64,000 nt of DNA from Shinella zoogloeoides (GTDB lineage: Bacteria; Pseudomonadota; Alphaproteobacteria; Rhizobiales; Rhizobiaceae), in contig NZ_CP086610.1 of NCBI RefSeq assembly GCF_020883495.1, positions 849,501 through 913,500 of the forward strand, read 5' to 3'. The position numbers and the translations under genes were made by a program. This document shows positions 1 through 9,657 of this stretch, piece after piece. The first letter of the stretch is position 1. Every line of letters begins with the position of its first letter. Under the pieces are notes generated by a model. That model was not told the origin of the DNA. It did not search any database and saw only the letters and a list, made by a program, of their open reading frames with translations.

Positions 1-89
1 TGGGGGAGATGGTCGGCGGCGGGGATTTCGGGGAGTAGGTGAGCCGCGCGCACCGCCTTTCCCGCGGGAATCCCGCCACCACGCATTGA

Positions 90-107
90 CTGTCACAGTT
101 CTGTCGT
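90..107 (+). promoter_or_regulatory. Candidate PHO box (PhoB site) upstream of ppk
   Basis: Two 7-bp direct repeats, CTGTCAC and CTGTCGT, are separated by AGTT. Each differs by one base from the half-site CTGTCAT of the rhizobial PHO box (CTGTCAT-N4-CTGTCAT). The box ends 51 bp before the ppk ATG, and a weak -10-like CGCTAAG follows about 8 bp downstream, where a PhoB-activated promoter would have one. Activation of ppk-ppx under phosphate limitation is inferred. Confidence 0.6.
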
Positions 108-158
108 CAAACTGCGCTAAGCGCTTCGTGGAACAGCGGAAACTGGGCGGACCCCTTC

Positions 159-2360
159 ATGGATACAGCGACTCCCGATCTCTCTCAGGAAAAGCCTGCC
201 CCGGATGCCGCGTCCATCGACGTCGCGGCCCTGATGGCCAGCCCCGAGCGCTTCATCAACCGCGAATTCTCCTGGCTCCAGTTCAATCGCCGCGTCCTTG
301 AAGAGACGCTGAACACCGCCCATCCGCTGCTGGAGCGCATACGCTTCCTGTCGATCTCGGCGGCCAATCTCGACGAATTCTTCATGGTGCGCGTCGCCGG
401 CCTCGAAGGGCAGGTGCGCCAGGGCGTCGGCATCCGCAGCCCGGACGGCAAGACCTCCGCCGAACAGCTCGACGATATCCTGAAGGAGATCGACAATCTC
501 CAGATGGAGCAGCAGGCCTCGCTGGCCGTGCTCCAGCAATATCTCGCCAAGGAAGACATCCTCATCGTCCGCCCGACGGCGCTTTCCAGCGACGACAAGG
601 TCTGGCTCCAGCAGGAATTCACCCAGTCGATCTTCCCGGTGCTGACGCCGCTCTCCATCGACCCGGCGCATCCGTTCCCCTTCATCCCGAACCTCGGCTT
701 CTCCATCGGCCTCCAGCTCGAAAGCACGACCGGCAAGGAGCCGATGACGGCGCTGCTGCGCCTGCCGGTGGCGCTCGACCGCTTCATCCGCCTGCCGGAT
801 GCCAAGGGCGCGATCCGCTATATCACCCTTGAGGATGCCGTCGGCCTCTTCATCGGCAAACTCTTCCCCGGCTATATCGTGCGCGGCTCGGGCACGTTCC
901 GCATCATCCGCGACAGCGATATCGAAGTGGAGGAAGAGGCCGAAGACCTCGTGCGCTTCTTCGAGACCGCGCTGAAGCGCCGCCGCCGCGGCTCGGTGAT
1001 CCGCATCGAGACGGACTCGGAAATGCCGGAATCGCTGCGCCGCTTCGTGGTCGGCGAACTCGGCGTGCCGGAAAACCGCGTCGCCGTTCTTCCGGGCCTG
1101 CTCGCCCTCAACACGCTGTCGGAAATCGCCAAGGCCCCGCGCGACGATCTGCGGTTCGAGCCCTACAATGCCCGATTTCCCGAACGTGTCCGCGAGCACG
1201 CCGGCGACTGCCTTGCCGCCATCCGCGAAAAGGACATGGTCGTTCACCACCCCTACGAAAGCTTCGACGTGGTGGTCCAGTTCCTTCTCCAGGCTGCGCG
1301 CGATCCTGACGTCCTGGCGATAAAGCAGACGCTCTACCGCACCTCCAACGACAGCCCCATCGTGCGCGCGCTGATCGACGCCGCCGAGGCCGGAAAATCG
1401 GTGACGGCGCTGGTGGAACTGAAGGCCCGCTTCGACGAAGAGGCGAACATCCGCTGGGCGCGCGACCTGGAGCGCGCCGGCGTGCAGGTCGTCTTCGGCT
1501 TCATCGAATTGAAGACCCATGCCAAGATGTCGATGGTCGTGCGTCGCGAGGAGGGCAAGCTTCGCACCTATTGCCACCTCGGCACGGGCAACTATCACCC
1601 GATCACCGCGAAGATCTACACGGACCTTTCCTTCTTCACCTGCAACCCGACCATCGCCAGCGACATGGCGAACATCTTCAATTTCATCACCGGCTACGGC
1701 GAGCCGGAGGCCGGCATGAAGCTCGCCTTCTCGCCCTTCACGCTGCGCCCGCGCATCCTGCGTCACATCGATGAGGAGATCGCGCATGCGAAGAACGGCG
1801 CGCCGGCCGCGATCTGGATGAAGATGAATTCGCTGGTCGATCCCGACATCATCGACGCGCTCTACCGCGCCAGCCAGGCGGGCGTGGTGGTGGACCTCGT
1901 CGTGCGCGGCATCTGCTGCCTGCGCCCGCAGGTTCCCGGCCTTTCGGACAATATCCGCGTCAAGTCCATCGTCGGCCGCTTCCTCGAACATTCCCGCATC
2001 TTCTGCTTCGGCAACGGCCACGGGCTTCCATCGGACAAGGCGCTGGTCTATATAGGCTCCGCGGATATGATGCCGCGCAACCTGGACCGGCGGGTCGAGA
2101 CACTCGTGCCTCTGATCAACCGGACGGTGCATGAGCAGGTACTCTCGCAGATCATGCTGGGCAATCTCATCGATAACCAGCAGAGCTACGAGATTCTTGC
2201 GGACGGAACGTCCCGGCGCATGGAAGTGCAGGCCGGCGCCGAGCCGTTCAACGCTCAGCACTACTTCATGACCAACCCCAGCCTTTCCGGCCGGGGCGAA
2301 GCCCTGAAGTCCTCGACACCGAAGGCGATCGCGGGCTGGCAAGGCCGCCGGAAGACATAA
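159..2360 (+). CDS. ppk: Polyphosphate kinase 1
   Basis: This 733-residue protein is a class 1 polyphosphate kinase, which reversibly transfers the ATP gamma-phosphate to polyphosphate in the cytoplasm. The family N-terminus [11 protein letters not shown] lies near residue 30. The autophosphorylated histidine is in THAKM (His454) and the second active-site histidine is in EHSRI (His611). Their spacing of 157 residues equals that of the E. coli enzyme (His435 and His592). Length is normal for the family. The gene is followed 10 bp later by ppx, so synthesis and breakdown of polyphosphate appear to be co-transcribed. A PHO-box-like sequence precedes it. Confidence 0.97.
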   Translation: MDTATPDLSQEKPAPDAASIDVAALMASPERFINREFSWLQFNRRVLEETLNTAHPLLERIRFLSISAANLDEFFMVRVAGLEGQVRQGVGIRSPDGKTSAEQLDDILKEIDNLQMEQQASLAVLQQYLAKEDILIVRPTALSSDDKVWLQQEFTQSIFPVLTPLSIDPAHPFPFIPNLGFSIGLQLESTTGKEPMTALLRLPVALDRFIRLPDAKGAIRYITLEDAVGLFIGKLFPGYIVRGSGTFRIIRDSDIEVEEEAEDLVRFFETALKRRRRGSVIRIETDSEMPESLRRFVVGELGVPENRVAVLPGLLALNTLSEIAKAPRDDLRFEPYNARFPERVREHAGDCLAAIREKDMVVHHPYESFDVVVQFLLQAARDPDVLAIKQTLYRTSNDSPIVRALIDAAEAGKSVTALVELKARFDEEANIRWARDLERAGVQVVFGFIELKTHAKMSMVVRREEGKLRTYCHLGTGNYHPITAKIYTDLSFFTCNPTIASDMANIFNFITGYGEPEAGMKLAFSPFTLRPRILRHIDEEIAHAKNGAPAAIWMKMNSLVDPDIIDALYRASQAGVVVDLVVRGICCLRPQVPGLSDNIRVKSIVGRFLEHSRIFCFGNGHGLPSDKALVYIGSADMMPRNLDRRVETLVPLINRTVHEQVLSQIMLGNLIDNQQSYEILADGTSRRMEVQAGAEPFNAQHYFMTNPSLSGRGEALKSSTPKAIAGWQGRRKT

Positions 2361-2370
2361 CTGGATATGC

Positions 2371-3891
2371 ATGGTCGAATCTGAAGCCCAGGGGCGTTTG
2401 CCTGGAATTGCCCCGGTGTCGGTCGTGGATATCGGTTCCAACTCGATTCGCCTCGTGATCTACGAGGGCATGAGCCGTTCGCCGGCCATGCTCTTCAACG
2501 AAAAGGTCATGTGCGGCCTCGGCAAGGGCCTCGCCCGCACCGGCCGCATGAATCAGGCGAGCGTCGAGCGTGCGCTGGCCGCTCTCCACCGTTTCAAGGC
2601 CCTGTCGAGACAGGCCCGCGCCTCCACCATGTTCGCGCTGGCGACCGCCGCTGCGCGTGAGGCGGAAAACGGTCCCGATTTCATCCATCAGGCGGAAATG
2701 ATCCTCGGCCAGAAGGTCCGCGTGCTGACCGGCGAAGAGGAAGCCTATTTCTCCGCGCTCGGCATCGTCAGCGGCTTTGCCGATACGGACGGCATCGTCG
2801 GCGACCTCGGCGGCGGCTCGCTGGAGCTGATTGATGTGGCCGGCGTGAATGTCGGCAAGGGCATCACCCTGCCGCTTGGCGGCATCCGCCTTTCGGAAGC
2901 CTCCGGCGGCTCGCCCGCGCAGGCCCGCATTGTCGCGCGAAAATACCTGCGCACCGCCAATCTGCTGAAGAAGGGCGAGGGCCGCGCCTTCTACGCCGTC
3001 GGCGGCACCTGGCGCGCCCTTGGCGCGCTTCATATGGAAGCGCAGAACTACCCGCTGCACATGATCCAGGGCTACGAACTCGGCTTTGCCGACGCCATGG
3101 ATTTCCTGACGGACGTGGTCACCGCCAAGGACCAGAAGGATCCCGCCTATGCGGCGATCTCCAAGAGCCGGCGCAACCTCCTGCCCTTCGGCGCGGTGGC
3201 GCTACAGGAGACCATAGCCATCATGAAGCCCTCGCGGGTCTTCTTCTCCGCGCAGGGCGTGCGCGAAGGCTATCTCTATTCGCTGCTGCCCGAGCGGGAG
3301 AAGGCGCGTGATCCGCTGCTCTCCGCCGCAGGCGAACTTGCCATCCTGCGCGCCCGCTCGCCCGAGCACGCCCGCGAGCTTGCCGAATGGACCGGCCGCA
3401 TGATGCCGCTCTTCGGCGTCACCGAGACGCCGGAAGAGGCGCGCTACCGCGAGACGGCCTGCCTGCTCGCCGACATAAGCTGGCGCGCCCACCCGGATTA
3501 TCGTGGCCTGCAGGCGCTCAACCTCATCGCCCATGGCACCTTCATCGGCATCACCCATCCCGGCCGCGCCTTCATCGCGCTTGCCAACTACTACCGTTTT
3601 GAGGGCCTCAACGACGACGCCGTCTCCAGTTCGCTCGCCGGCATCGCCCCGCCGCGCATGCGCGAACTGGCAAAGCTCCTCGGCGGCCTGCTGCGCGTCG
3701 CCTATCTCTTCTCGGCTTCCATGCCGGGCGTGGTGCCGCATATCGCCTTCCGCAAGTCCTCGCAGCCCGATACCGACCTCGACCTCCTCGTGCCGGCGGA
3801 TTATGCCGAGCTTGCCGGCGAACGGCTCGACGGCCGCCTGCAGCAGCTTGCCAAGCTGACGGGCAAGAAGCTCGCTTTCAAGTTTCAGTGA
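2371..3891 (+). CDS. ppx: Exopolyphosphatase, Ppx/GppA family
   Basis: The 506-residue product belongs to the Ppx/GppA phosphatase family, which removes terminal phosphate from polyphosphate (or hydrolyses pppGpp). The sugar-kinase-like fold shows the phosphate-1 motif VVDIGSNSIRLVIY near residue 17 and the phosphate-2 motif GDLGGGSLEL near residue 148. The C-terminal half matches the helical extension of long Ppx proteins. It starts 10 bp after ppk with no clear Shine-Dalgarno sequence, suggesting translational coupling. Adjacency to ppk favours exopolyphosphatase over a GppA-only role. Confidence 0.94.
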   Translation: MVESEAQGRLPGIAPVSVVDIGSNSIRLVIYEGMSRSPAMLFNEKVMCGLGKGLARTGRMNQASVERALAALHRFKALSRQARASTMFALATAAAREAENGPDFIHQAEMILGQKVRVLTGEEEAYFSALGIVSGFADTDGIVGDLGGGSLELIDVAGVNVGKGITLPLGGIRLSEASGGSPAQARIVARKYLRTANLLKKGEGRAFYAVGGTWRALGALHMEAQNYPLHMIQGYELGFADAMDFLTDVVTAKDQKDPAYAAISKSRRNLLPFGAVALQETIAIMKPSRVFFSAQGVREGYLYSLLPEREKARDPLLSAAGELAILRARSPEHARELAEWTGRMMPLFGVTETPEEARYRETACLLADISWRAHPDYRGLQALNLIAHGTFIGITHPGRAFIALANYYRFEGLNDDAVSSSLAGIAPPRMRELAKLLGGLLRVAYLFSASMPGVVPHIAFRKSSQPDTDLDLLVPADYAELAGERLDGRLQQLAKLTGKKLAFKFQ

Positions 3892-3899
3892 GGCCGGCC

Positions 3900-4484
3900 A
3901 TGCGGATCGCTTCCTTCCTGACGGGTTTCCTCCTTGCCGCAAGCGCCATGGCGCAGGACTGGCAGGCGGTCGAGCGCGTGGAACCCTACGCCGTGCAGGG
4001 CGCGACGGGTCTGGAAATCTACCAGTCGATCGGCGAGCGCGGCCCCAAGCTCGGTGTCGCCCGCGTCATCGCCCATACCAACTTCAAGCTGACCTGGACG
4101 CGCAAATACGAGCGTCAGGGCAATGCCTGCGTCATCACGGTCAACAAGCCGAAACTCATCATCACCTACACGCTACCCAAGCTGAAATCCAAGCTCTCCG
4201 GGTCGATGAAGAGCCGCTGGGAAACCTTCCTCGCGGGCGTCACCGCGCATGAGAAGGTGCATGGCGATTTCATCAAGGACATGGTGAAGCAGATCGAGGC
4301 GATGAGCGTCGGCCTGACGGTCGAGAACGACCCGAACTGCCAGAAGATCCGCCCCCAGCTACAAGCCCGCCTCGGCGAACTCTCCGACGCCCAGCGCGCC
4401 CGCAGCCGCGATTTCGACCAGGTCGAAATGAGCGAGGGCGGCAATGTTCACCAGCTCATCCTCAATCTCGTCGATCCGGGCTGA
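3900..4484 (+). CDS. Secreted DUF922 protein, putative zinc protease
   Basis: This is a 194-residue protein with a signal peptide (MRIASFLTGFLLAASAMA, cleavage near AMA-QD). It matches the DUF922 family, predicted secreted zinc-dependent proteases. The metal-binding signature HEKVH (HExxH type) lies in the middle, after the family-typical threonine- and lysine-rich beta region. Start 3900 puts the signal peptide at the N-terminus; a GTG at 3888 overlapping the ppx stop is possible. It follows ppx directly and probably shares its transcript. Its last 23 bp overlap the 3' end of the convergent LysR gene. Protease activity is inferred from the motif only. Confidence 0.8.
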   Translation: MRIASFLTGFLLAASAMAQDWQAVERVEPYAVQGATGLEIYQSIGERGPKLGVARVIAHTNFKLTWTRKYERQGNACVITVNKPKLIITYTLPKLKSKLSGSMKSRWETFLAGVTAHEKVHGDFIKDMVKQIEAMSVGLTVENDPNCQKIRPQLQARLGELSDAQRARSRDFDQVEMSEGGNVHQLILNLVDPG

Positions 4485-5385
4485 GCGCTGCGGGACCTGC
4501 CGGATCGTGGCCGAGCCTGCGGCGGATTTCCGCGAGGAAGAGCTGCAGGGCCGGCACCGGGTCGTGGTGATGGTAGATAATGTAGACCCCGGAAACAGGC
4601 GGATTGGGCCGGATCGGCAGGAAGGCGAGCGGTCCCGTGGTCAGCTTGGCGATGCCGGCGGGAACGATGCTGACGCCGAAGCCCGCCGCCACGAGGCTGG
4701 GGATCGACTGCGCGTCGATCACCTGCTGCGAGACGCGCGGCCGGTAGCCCGACGCGACGATGCAGGACATGACATAGGCGGCGAAATCCGAACTGTCCGG
4801 CCGTAGAACCACATGCTGGTCCCCGCGCAGGTCCGTGATCGAGACGCTGTCGCGCCCCGCCAGCCGGTGGTCGCTGCGCAGCAGCGCCACCATCTCCTCC
4901 TGCCAGCCGTATTCATGGGCCAGTTCCTCGTCGCGCGGTATCGAGCGGTTGAAGCTGACATCGGTGCGCCGGCTGCGCACTTCGTTGATCTGCGCGGCCG
5001 GCGACTGCTCGTGCACGCGCAGCGTGATGCGCGGATAGGCGGCTGCAAAGCCCGCCAGCAGTTCCGAAAGGCCCCCGCGCAGGATGGAGCCCGTCGTGCC
5101 GATCTCGATCATGCCGTCCTGGCCCTGCTGCACTTCGCGGATTTCCTGCAAGCTGCGCTCGTACTGGTCGAGCATGTTGCTCGCCCGCTGCAGGAAGAGT
5201 TCGCCGGCGCGCGTCAGTGTCACCTTGCGGCTGGTGCGGCTGATGAGATCGGCCCCCAGTTCGCGCTCCAGCGTCTGGATCTGCGTGCTGAGCGGCGGCT
5301 GCGACATGTTCAGCCGCTGGGCCGCACGGGTGAAGTTCAGCTCCTCGGCGAGAACCACGAAGCATTGGAGCTGGCGTATTCTCAT
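4462..5385 (-). CDS. LysR-family transcriptional regulator
   Basis: The 307-residue protein has a typical LysR layout. The N-terminal winged helix-turn-helix (residues 1-60) carries NFTRAAQRLNMSQPPLSTQI as the recognition helix region, and a periplasmic-binding-protein-like effector domain follows from about residue 90. It is divergently transcribed from a DctA-type transporter 174 bp away, the classic arrangement for a LysR activator of that transporter. The ligand is probably a dicarboxylate or aromatic acid, but this is inference. Its stop overlaps the end of the upstream DUF922 gene tail to tail. Confidence 0.93.
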   Translation of the reverse strand: MRIRQLQCFVVLAEELNFTRAAQRLNMSQPPLSTQIQTLERELGADLISRTSRKVTLTRAGELFLQRASNMLDQYERSLQEIREVQQGQDGMIEIGTTGSILRGGLSELLAGFAAAYPRITLRVHEQSPAAQINEVRSRRTDVSFNRSIPRDEELAHEYGWQEEMVALLRSDHRLAGRDSVSITDLRGDQHVVLRPDSSDFAAYVMSCIVASGYRPRVSQQVIDAQSIPSLVAAGFGVSIVPAGIAKLTTGPLAFLPIRPNPPVSGVYIIYHHHDPVPALQLFLAEIRRRLGHDPAGPAALSPDRRD

Positions 5386-5413
5386 AGCGCTACCCTATAG
5401 ATCGGCCGTAAAT

Positions 5414-5440
5414 CGATATTAGACATGCATGAGATATTCG
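5414..5440. promoter_or_regulatory. Candidate LysR operator between lysR and dctA
   Basis: In the divergent intergenic region an interrupted dyad runs from CGATATT to ATATTCG around the self-complementary core CATGCATG. It contains T-N11-A spacings as in LysR sites. It lies 28 bp from the regulator start, where an autoregulatory and activating site is expected. No sigma-54 promoter (TGGCAC-N5-TTGC type) is visible before the transporter. Confidence 0.4.
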
Positions 5441-5559
5441 ACAAGTATGGACGCATGAGGGGGAGCCGCGACGGGCGTCGTGCTGCAGGAAGACGGTGGA
5501 GGCCGTGCATCCTGCATCGGACCGCGGACCATCCCTCCTTGTCATAGGGAGGAATATGC

Positions 5560-6870
5560 ATGCCGAAATGGTCGAAATCCTTGTTCGGGCAGGTCTGCCT
5601 GGCGTTGGTGCTGGGCATCGCCGCCGGTTGCTTCATGCCGGATCTTGCCGCCAAGATGAAGCCGCTCGGGGACGGCTTCATCAAGCTCATCAAGATGCTC
5701 GTTCCCGTCATCGTCTTCTGCGTTGTCGTGCATGGCATTGCCGGGGCAGGGGACTTGAAGAAGGTCGGCCGGGTCGGCCTGCGCGCGCTCATCTATTTCG
5801 AGGTGGTCACGACCATCGCGCTCGCGCTCGGCATCGCCATCGCCTATCTGTTCGGGCCGGGCCACGGCATGGATATCGACGTCAGCACACTCGACGCTTC
5901 CGCGCTCTCCACCTATGTGGAACGCGCCCATGAGGTTTCCAGCGGCGGCACCGTCGAGTTCCTGATGAAGCTGATTCCGACCACCATGATCAGTGGCTTC
6001 GCCCAGGGCGACGTGCTGCAGGTGCTTCTGGTCGCCATCCTCTTTGGCTGCGCCCTGGCGCAGGTCGGCGAGCGCGGCAAGCCGCTTCTCCACATGATCG
6101 AGCTTGCCGGCGACGTGACCTTCAAGATCATGTCCTTCATCGTGCGGCTCGCCCCGCTCGGTGTCTTCGGCGCCATCGCCTTCACCGTCGGCAAGTACGG
6201 CGTCGGCTCGCTGACCCAGCTCGGCTATCTCGTCGGCCTGTTCTACCTGACCATCGCGCTCTTCGTCATCGTCGTGCTCGGCACCATCCTGCGCGTCTCG
6301 GGCTTCAGCATCTTCAAGCTGCTGCGCTACCTGCGCACCGAGGTCAGCATCGTCGCGGGCACCGCCTCCAGCGACGCCGTGCTGCCGCAGACCATGCGCA
6401 AGCTGGAACATCTCGGCATCAAGGGCTCGACCGTCGGCCTCGTCATCCCAACGGGCTATTCGTTCAATCTCGACGCCTTCTCGATCTACCTGACGCTGGC
6501 CGCCGTCTTCATCGCCCAGGCGACCAATACGCCGCTCGCCTTCACCGATCTCCTCGCCATCCTCGGCGTGGCGCTCGTCACCTCCAAGGGCGCGCATGGC
6601 GTGCCCGGCTCGGCCATCGTCATCCTTGCGGCGACGCTCGCGGCCATTCCCAGCATTCCCGCCATCGGCCTCGTCCTGGTGCTCTCGGTCGACTGGTTCA
6701 TGGGCATTGCCCGCGCGCTGGGCAATTATCTCGGCAACTGCGTGGCGACGGTCGCGGTCGCCTCCTGGGTCGGCGATATCGACAAGGAACGCGCGCGCCG
6801 GGTGCTCGAGGGCGAAAGCCTGCCGCCCGTCACCCTCACGCCGACGGCCGTCTCGCACGGCGCGGCCTGA
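5560..6870 (+). CDS. dctA: C4-dicarboxylate transporter, DctA family
   Basis: The 436-residue membrane protein belongs to the dicarboxylate/amino acid:cation symporter family. It shows the DctA hallmarks: the serine-rich VAGTASSDAVLPQTM segment near residue 268, IPTGYSFNLDAFSIY near residue 299, and VTSKGAHGVPGSAIV near residue 345. About eight membrane segments and two re-entrant loops are expected. Start 5560 has a strong Shine-Dalgarno sequence, AGGGAGGA, six bases upstream. Unlike the symbiotic dctA of rhizobia it is not next to dctBD and shows no sigma-54 promoter; the divergent LysR gene is the likely regulator. It may be a paralogue with a different acid substrate. Confidence 0.9.
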   Translation: MPKWSKSLFGQVCLALVLGIAAGCFMPDLAAKMKPLGDGFIKLIKMLVPVIVFCVVVHGIAGAGDLKKVGRVGLRALIYFEVVTTIALALGIAIAYLFGPGHGMDIDVSTLDASALSTYVERAHEVSSGGTVEFLMKLIPTTMISGFAQGDVLQVLLVAILFGCALAQVGERGKPLLHMIELAGDVTFKIMSFIVRLAPLGVFGAIAFTVGKYGVGSLTQLGYLVGLFYLTIALFVIVVLGTILRVSGFSIFKLLRYLRTEVSIVAGTASSDAVLPQTMRKLEHLGIKGSTVGLVIPTGYSFNLDAFSIYLTLAAVFIAQATNTPLAFTDLLAILGVALVTSKGAHGVPGSAIVILAATLAAIPSIPAIGLVLVLSVDWFMGIARALGNYLGNCVATVAVASWVGDIDKERARRVLEGESLPPVTLTPTAVSHGAA

Positions 6871-6889
6871 GCAGAACGCGTGAAAAGGA

Positions 6890-6923
6890 AAGGCCCGCGC
6901 ACCGCGCGGGCCTTTTCTGTTTT
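6890..6923 (+). terminator. Intrinsic terminator after dctA
   Basis: A perfect 11-bp stem (AAGGCCCGCGC pairing with GCGCGGGCCTT) around the loop ACC is followed by TTCTGTTTT. It begins 20 bp after the transporter stop and lies before the convergent rnd gene. Confidence 0.92.
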
Positions 6924-6938
6924 GCCGTTGGGGGAAGC

Positions 6939-8090
6939 TTAAAGCTCCACCGCCTCGATCTTCCTGTCCACGAAGCGCAAGGCCACCTTGCCGCCGATGA
7001 GGTTGAGCGCGGTGTCGCCGAAGAGGTCGCGGCGCCAGCCGGTGAGGGCGGGCACGTTGGCGGCTTCGCCTTCGATGGCGATCTTTTCGAGGTCGTCGGA
7101 ATTGGCGATGATCTTGGCGGCGACGCCCTGCTTTTCCGCGACGATCTTCAGGAGGACCTTCAGCATCTCGCTGGCGGCGGCAGCGCCTTCTGGCACGTGG
7201 TTCTGGCGCGGCAGGCGCGGCAGGTCGTTCTTCGGGATCGCCAGCGCTTCATTGACGGCCTCGAGAAGGGCCGCGCCGGACTGCGAGCGCTCCCAGCCCT
7301 TGGGAATGGTGCGCAGGCGCGCCAGCGCTTCGGCGTCAACGGGCTGCTGCTGGGCGATTTCGTAGATCGTGTCGTCCTTCAGGATGCGCGAGCGCGGCAC
7401 GTTGCGGCCGCGCGCCTCGCGCTCGCGCCAGGCGGCGACCTTCTGGAGGACGGCCAGTTCCATCGGCTTCTTGACGCGCATCTTGAGGCGCTTCCAGGCG
7501 TCGTCCGGGTGCAGGTCGTAGGTGTCGCGCGATTCCAGGACCGCCATTTCCTCGGTCAGCCACAGCGAGCGGCCGGCCTCGTCGAGCTTGGCCTTCAGCG
7601 CCAGATAGACGTCGCGCAGGTGCGTCACGTCGGCAAGCGCATATTCGAGCTGCTTTTCGGTGAGCGGGCGGCGGCTCCAGTCGGTGAAGCGCGAGGACTT
7701 GTCGATATGCACGCCCTTGATCTTCTGCACGAGCTGGTCGTAGGACACGCTGTCGCCGAAGCCGCAGACCATGGCGGCGACCTGCGTGTCGAAGATCGGG
7801 TGCGGAATGAGATCGCCGCGATTGACGATGATTTCGATGTCCTGCCGCGCGGCGTGGAACACCTTCAGCACGCTGGAATTGCCCATCAGCTCGAAGAACG
7901 GGGCAAGGTCGAGGCCCTTGGCGAGCGGATCGACGATGACCTCGATTTCCGGTCCGGCGAGCTGGATCAGGCACAGTTCCGGCCAGAAGGTCGTCTCCCG
8001 CAGGAACTCCGTGTCGATCGTCAGATACTCGGAACGGGCGAGCGTCTCACAGGCGTCGCGAAGGGCTGCGGTGGTTTCGATGATCTGCAT
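6939..8090 (-). CDS. rnd: Ribonuclease D
   Basis: The 383-residue protein is a DEDD-family 3'-5' exoribonuclease that trims tRNA and other small RNA 3' ends. The first exonuclease motif, TIDTEF (Asp26, Glu28), is followed by the Exo II region VFHAARQDIE and the Exo III region YALADVTHL. An HRDC nucleic-acid-binding domain occupies roughly residues 210-290. Length is normal for alphaproteobacterial RNase D. It is convergent with the dctA-like gene, and the terminator lies 16 bp beyond its stop. Confidence 0.95.
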   Translation of the reverse strand: MQIIETTAALRDACETLARSEYLTIDTEFLRETTFWPELCLIQLAGPEIEVIVDPLAKGLDLAPFFELMGNSSVLKVFHAARQDIEIIVNRGDLIPHPIFDTQVAAMVCGFGDSVSYDQLVQKIKGVHIDKSSRFTDWSRRPLTEKQLEYALADVTHLRDVYLALKAKLDEAGRSLWLTEEMAVLESRDTYDLHPDDAWKRLKMRVKKPMELAVLQKVAAWREREARGRNVPRSRILKDDTIYEIAQQQPVDAEALARLRTIPKGWERSQSGAALLEAVNEALAIPKNDLPRLPRQNHVPEGAAAASEMLKVLLKIVAEKQGVAAKIIANSDDLEKIAIEGEAANVPALTGWRRDLFGDTALNLIGGKVALRFVDRKIEAVEL

Positions 8091-8185
8091 GGTGGCTCGG
8101 GCGGGCTTTTCTTTGAAATTTTTGATCGGGCAGCTTTAGACGGTCCACGGTTTTGCCACAATCGAAAACTTGCGCCCGCCGTTCC

Positions 8186-9571
8186 TTACGTCACCCGCAC
8201 ATAGCTCGTCATGCCGGTCTTCTGGTGCTCGATGATGTGGCAATGGAACACCCAGTCGCCGGGATTGTCGGCGACGAGGGCAAGCTGCACCTTCTCGTCC
8301 GGCAGGATGAGGTAGGTGTCGGAGAAATGCGGGCGGATCGCCTGCTTGTTGGAATTCATCGGCCGGAAGGCAAGGCCGTGCAGGTGGAGCGGATGCACCT
8401 GCGGCGTCGGGTTCTCGACATTGAAGATATAGGTCCGGCCGGTTTTCATTTCGGCGAGCGGCGCGGTCGGGTCGCCCGTGTCGTCTGCCCACGGCACCTT
8501 GTTGATGGCCCAGAAATTGTAGCCGAGCGAGCCGCAGATGCCGTCCTTCGGGCGCTCTTCCGCCGAGGCGCTGAGAATGAAGGGCAATTCGGTGGCGGCG
8601 GAAAGGTCCGGCTCGGGCAGGGGATTGGCGGCGAGCGCCGGCAGGTCGGCGACGTTGCGTTTCAGGGAAGCGCCGGTCGCGCGGAAGGTGGCGAGCGTGG
8701 CGGGCTTCGTGCCGCGCAGGTCCTTCAGCGCGGCGATCGCGCCTTCGGTATCGGGCATGCGCACGACGAGGTCGAGCCGCTGGCCGGGGCCGATCATGAG
8801 ATGGTCGGGAACAAAACGCTCCGCCACCGGGTTGCCGTCTGCGGCGATGACGAGAGCCTCCGCGCCCTCGACGGAAAGCGCGAGAATGCGGGTGACGTCC
8901 GTTGCGGCAAGGCGCAGGCGCACGAGGCCACCGGCCGGCGCGTCATATTGCGGCGACTGCCGCCAGTTGGCGGTGCGCACGGTGCCGAAGGTGCCGGCGC
9001 GGGCGGAATCGCGGGGCTTGAACTGGGCGATGAACTGCCCGTCGCCGCCGAGCCGCCAGTCGCGCAGGTTCAGGACGATCTCCGCGTCGAAGACCGGATC
9101 GGCCGGGTCCTCCACCACGATGAGGCCGGCAAGGCCGCGCCCCATCTGCTCCAGCGTGTTGCAATGGGGGTGATACCAGAAGGTGCCGGCATCGGGCGGG
9201 GTGAAGGCATAGTCGAAGCCGTCGCCGCCATAGACATAGGGCTGCGTCAGGAAGGGCACGCCGTCCATCCTGTTGTCGATGCGCAGGCCGTGCCAGTGGA
9301 TGGTGGTCGGCTCTTCCAGCCGGTTGTCGAGGCGAAGCGAAAAGGGCGCGCCGCGGCGCATGCGCAGCACCGGCGGGATTTCCGCCTCGCCATAGGTCAT
9401 CGCGCCCTTCGTCGGCCCCTTGTCGGTGATCAGCGCCTCGGTGCGGCGCGTAACGAGCGGCATGGCGGCCCCGGCACTCGCCACCCCGCCGAGCCGGCCC
9501 GCAAGGTCGAGGCCGCCGGCATAGGCCCCGGCGACGAGGGCGCCCTTCATCAGCGTGCGGCGTGTCAGCAT
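8186..9571 (-). CDS. Multicopper oxidase with Tat signal
   Basis: This is a 461-residue periplasmic multicopper oxidase. The N-terminus resembles a twin-arginine leader (TRRTLMKGALVAGAYAGG). All four copper-binding blocks are present: HWHG (His92, His94), WYHPH (His134, His136), HPLHLHG, and near the C-terminus HCHIIEHQKTGM, with the type 1 copper cysteine and an axial Met. It resembles laccase- or CueO/CopA-like enzymes but has no CopA-type Met-rich region and no copper-resistance neighbours, so the substrate is unknown. An MFS permease lies upstream on the same strand, 86 bp away. Confidence 0.92.
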   Translation of the reverse strand: MLTRRTLMKGALVAGAYAGGLDLAGRLGGVASAGAAMPLVTRRTEALITDKGPTKGAMTYGEAEIPPVLRMRRGAPFSLRLDNRLEEPTTIHWHGLRIDNRMDGVPFLTQPYVYGGDGFDYAFTPPDAGTFWYHPHCNTLEQMGRGLAGLIVVEDPADPVFDAEIVLNLRDWRLGGDGQFIAQFKPRDSARAGTFGTVRTANWRQSPQYDAPAGGLVRLRLAATDVTRILALSVEGAEALVIAADGNPVAERFVPDHLMIGPGQRLDLVVRMPDTEGAIAALKDLRGTKPATLATFRATGASLKRNVADLPALAANPLPEPDLSAATELPFILSASAEERPKDGICGSLGYNFWAINKVPWADDTGDPTAPLAEMKTGRTYIFNVENPTPQVHPLHLHGLAFRPMNSNKQAIRPHFSDTYLILPDEKVQLALVADNPGDWVFHCHIIEHQKTGMTSYVRVT

Positions 9572-9657
9572 GGCGGTCTCTCCGGTGGCGTTCCCCGTTT
9601 TCTAAACCTGAGAGGGATGCTCAGCAATAAGCCGGCCGCGACCAGATTGCCGCAGCC

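Noticed and set aside
1..38. Possible 3' tail of an upstream gene (frame ending TAG at 36-38)
   Set aside because: Only about eleven codons are visible and the residues match no family I can name.
117..2441. 774-codon open frame on the minus strand across ppk
   Set aside because: It is antisense to an intact ppk, has an Arg/Asp/Ala-rich composition typical of frame shadows in high-GC DNA, and shows no family motif.
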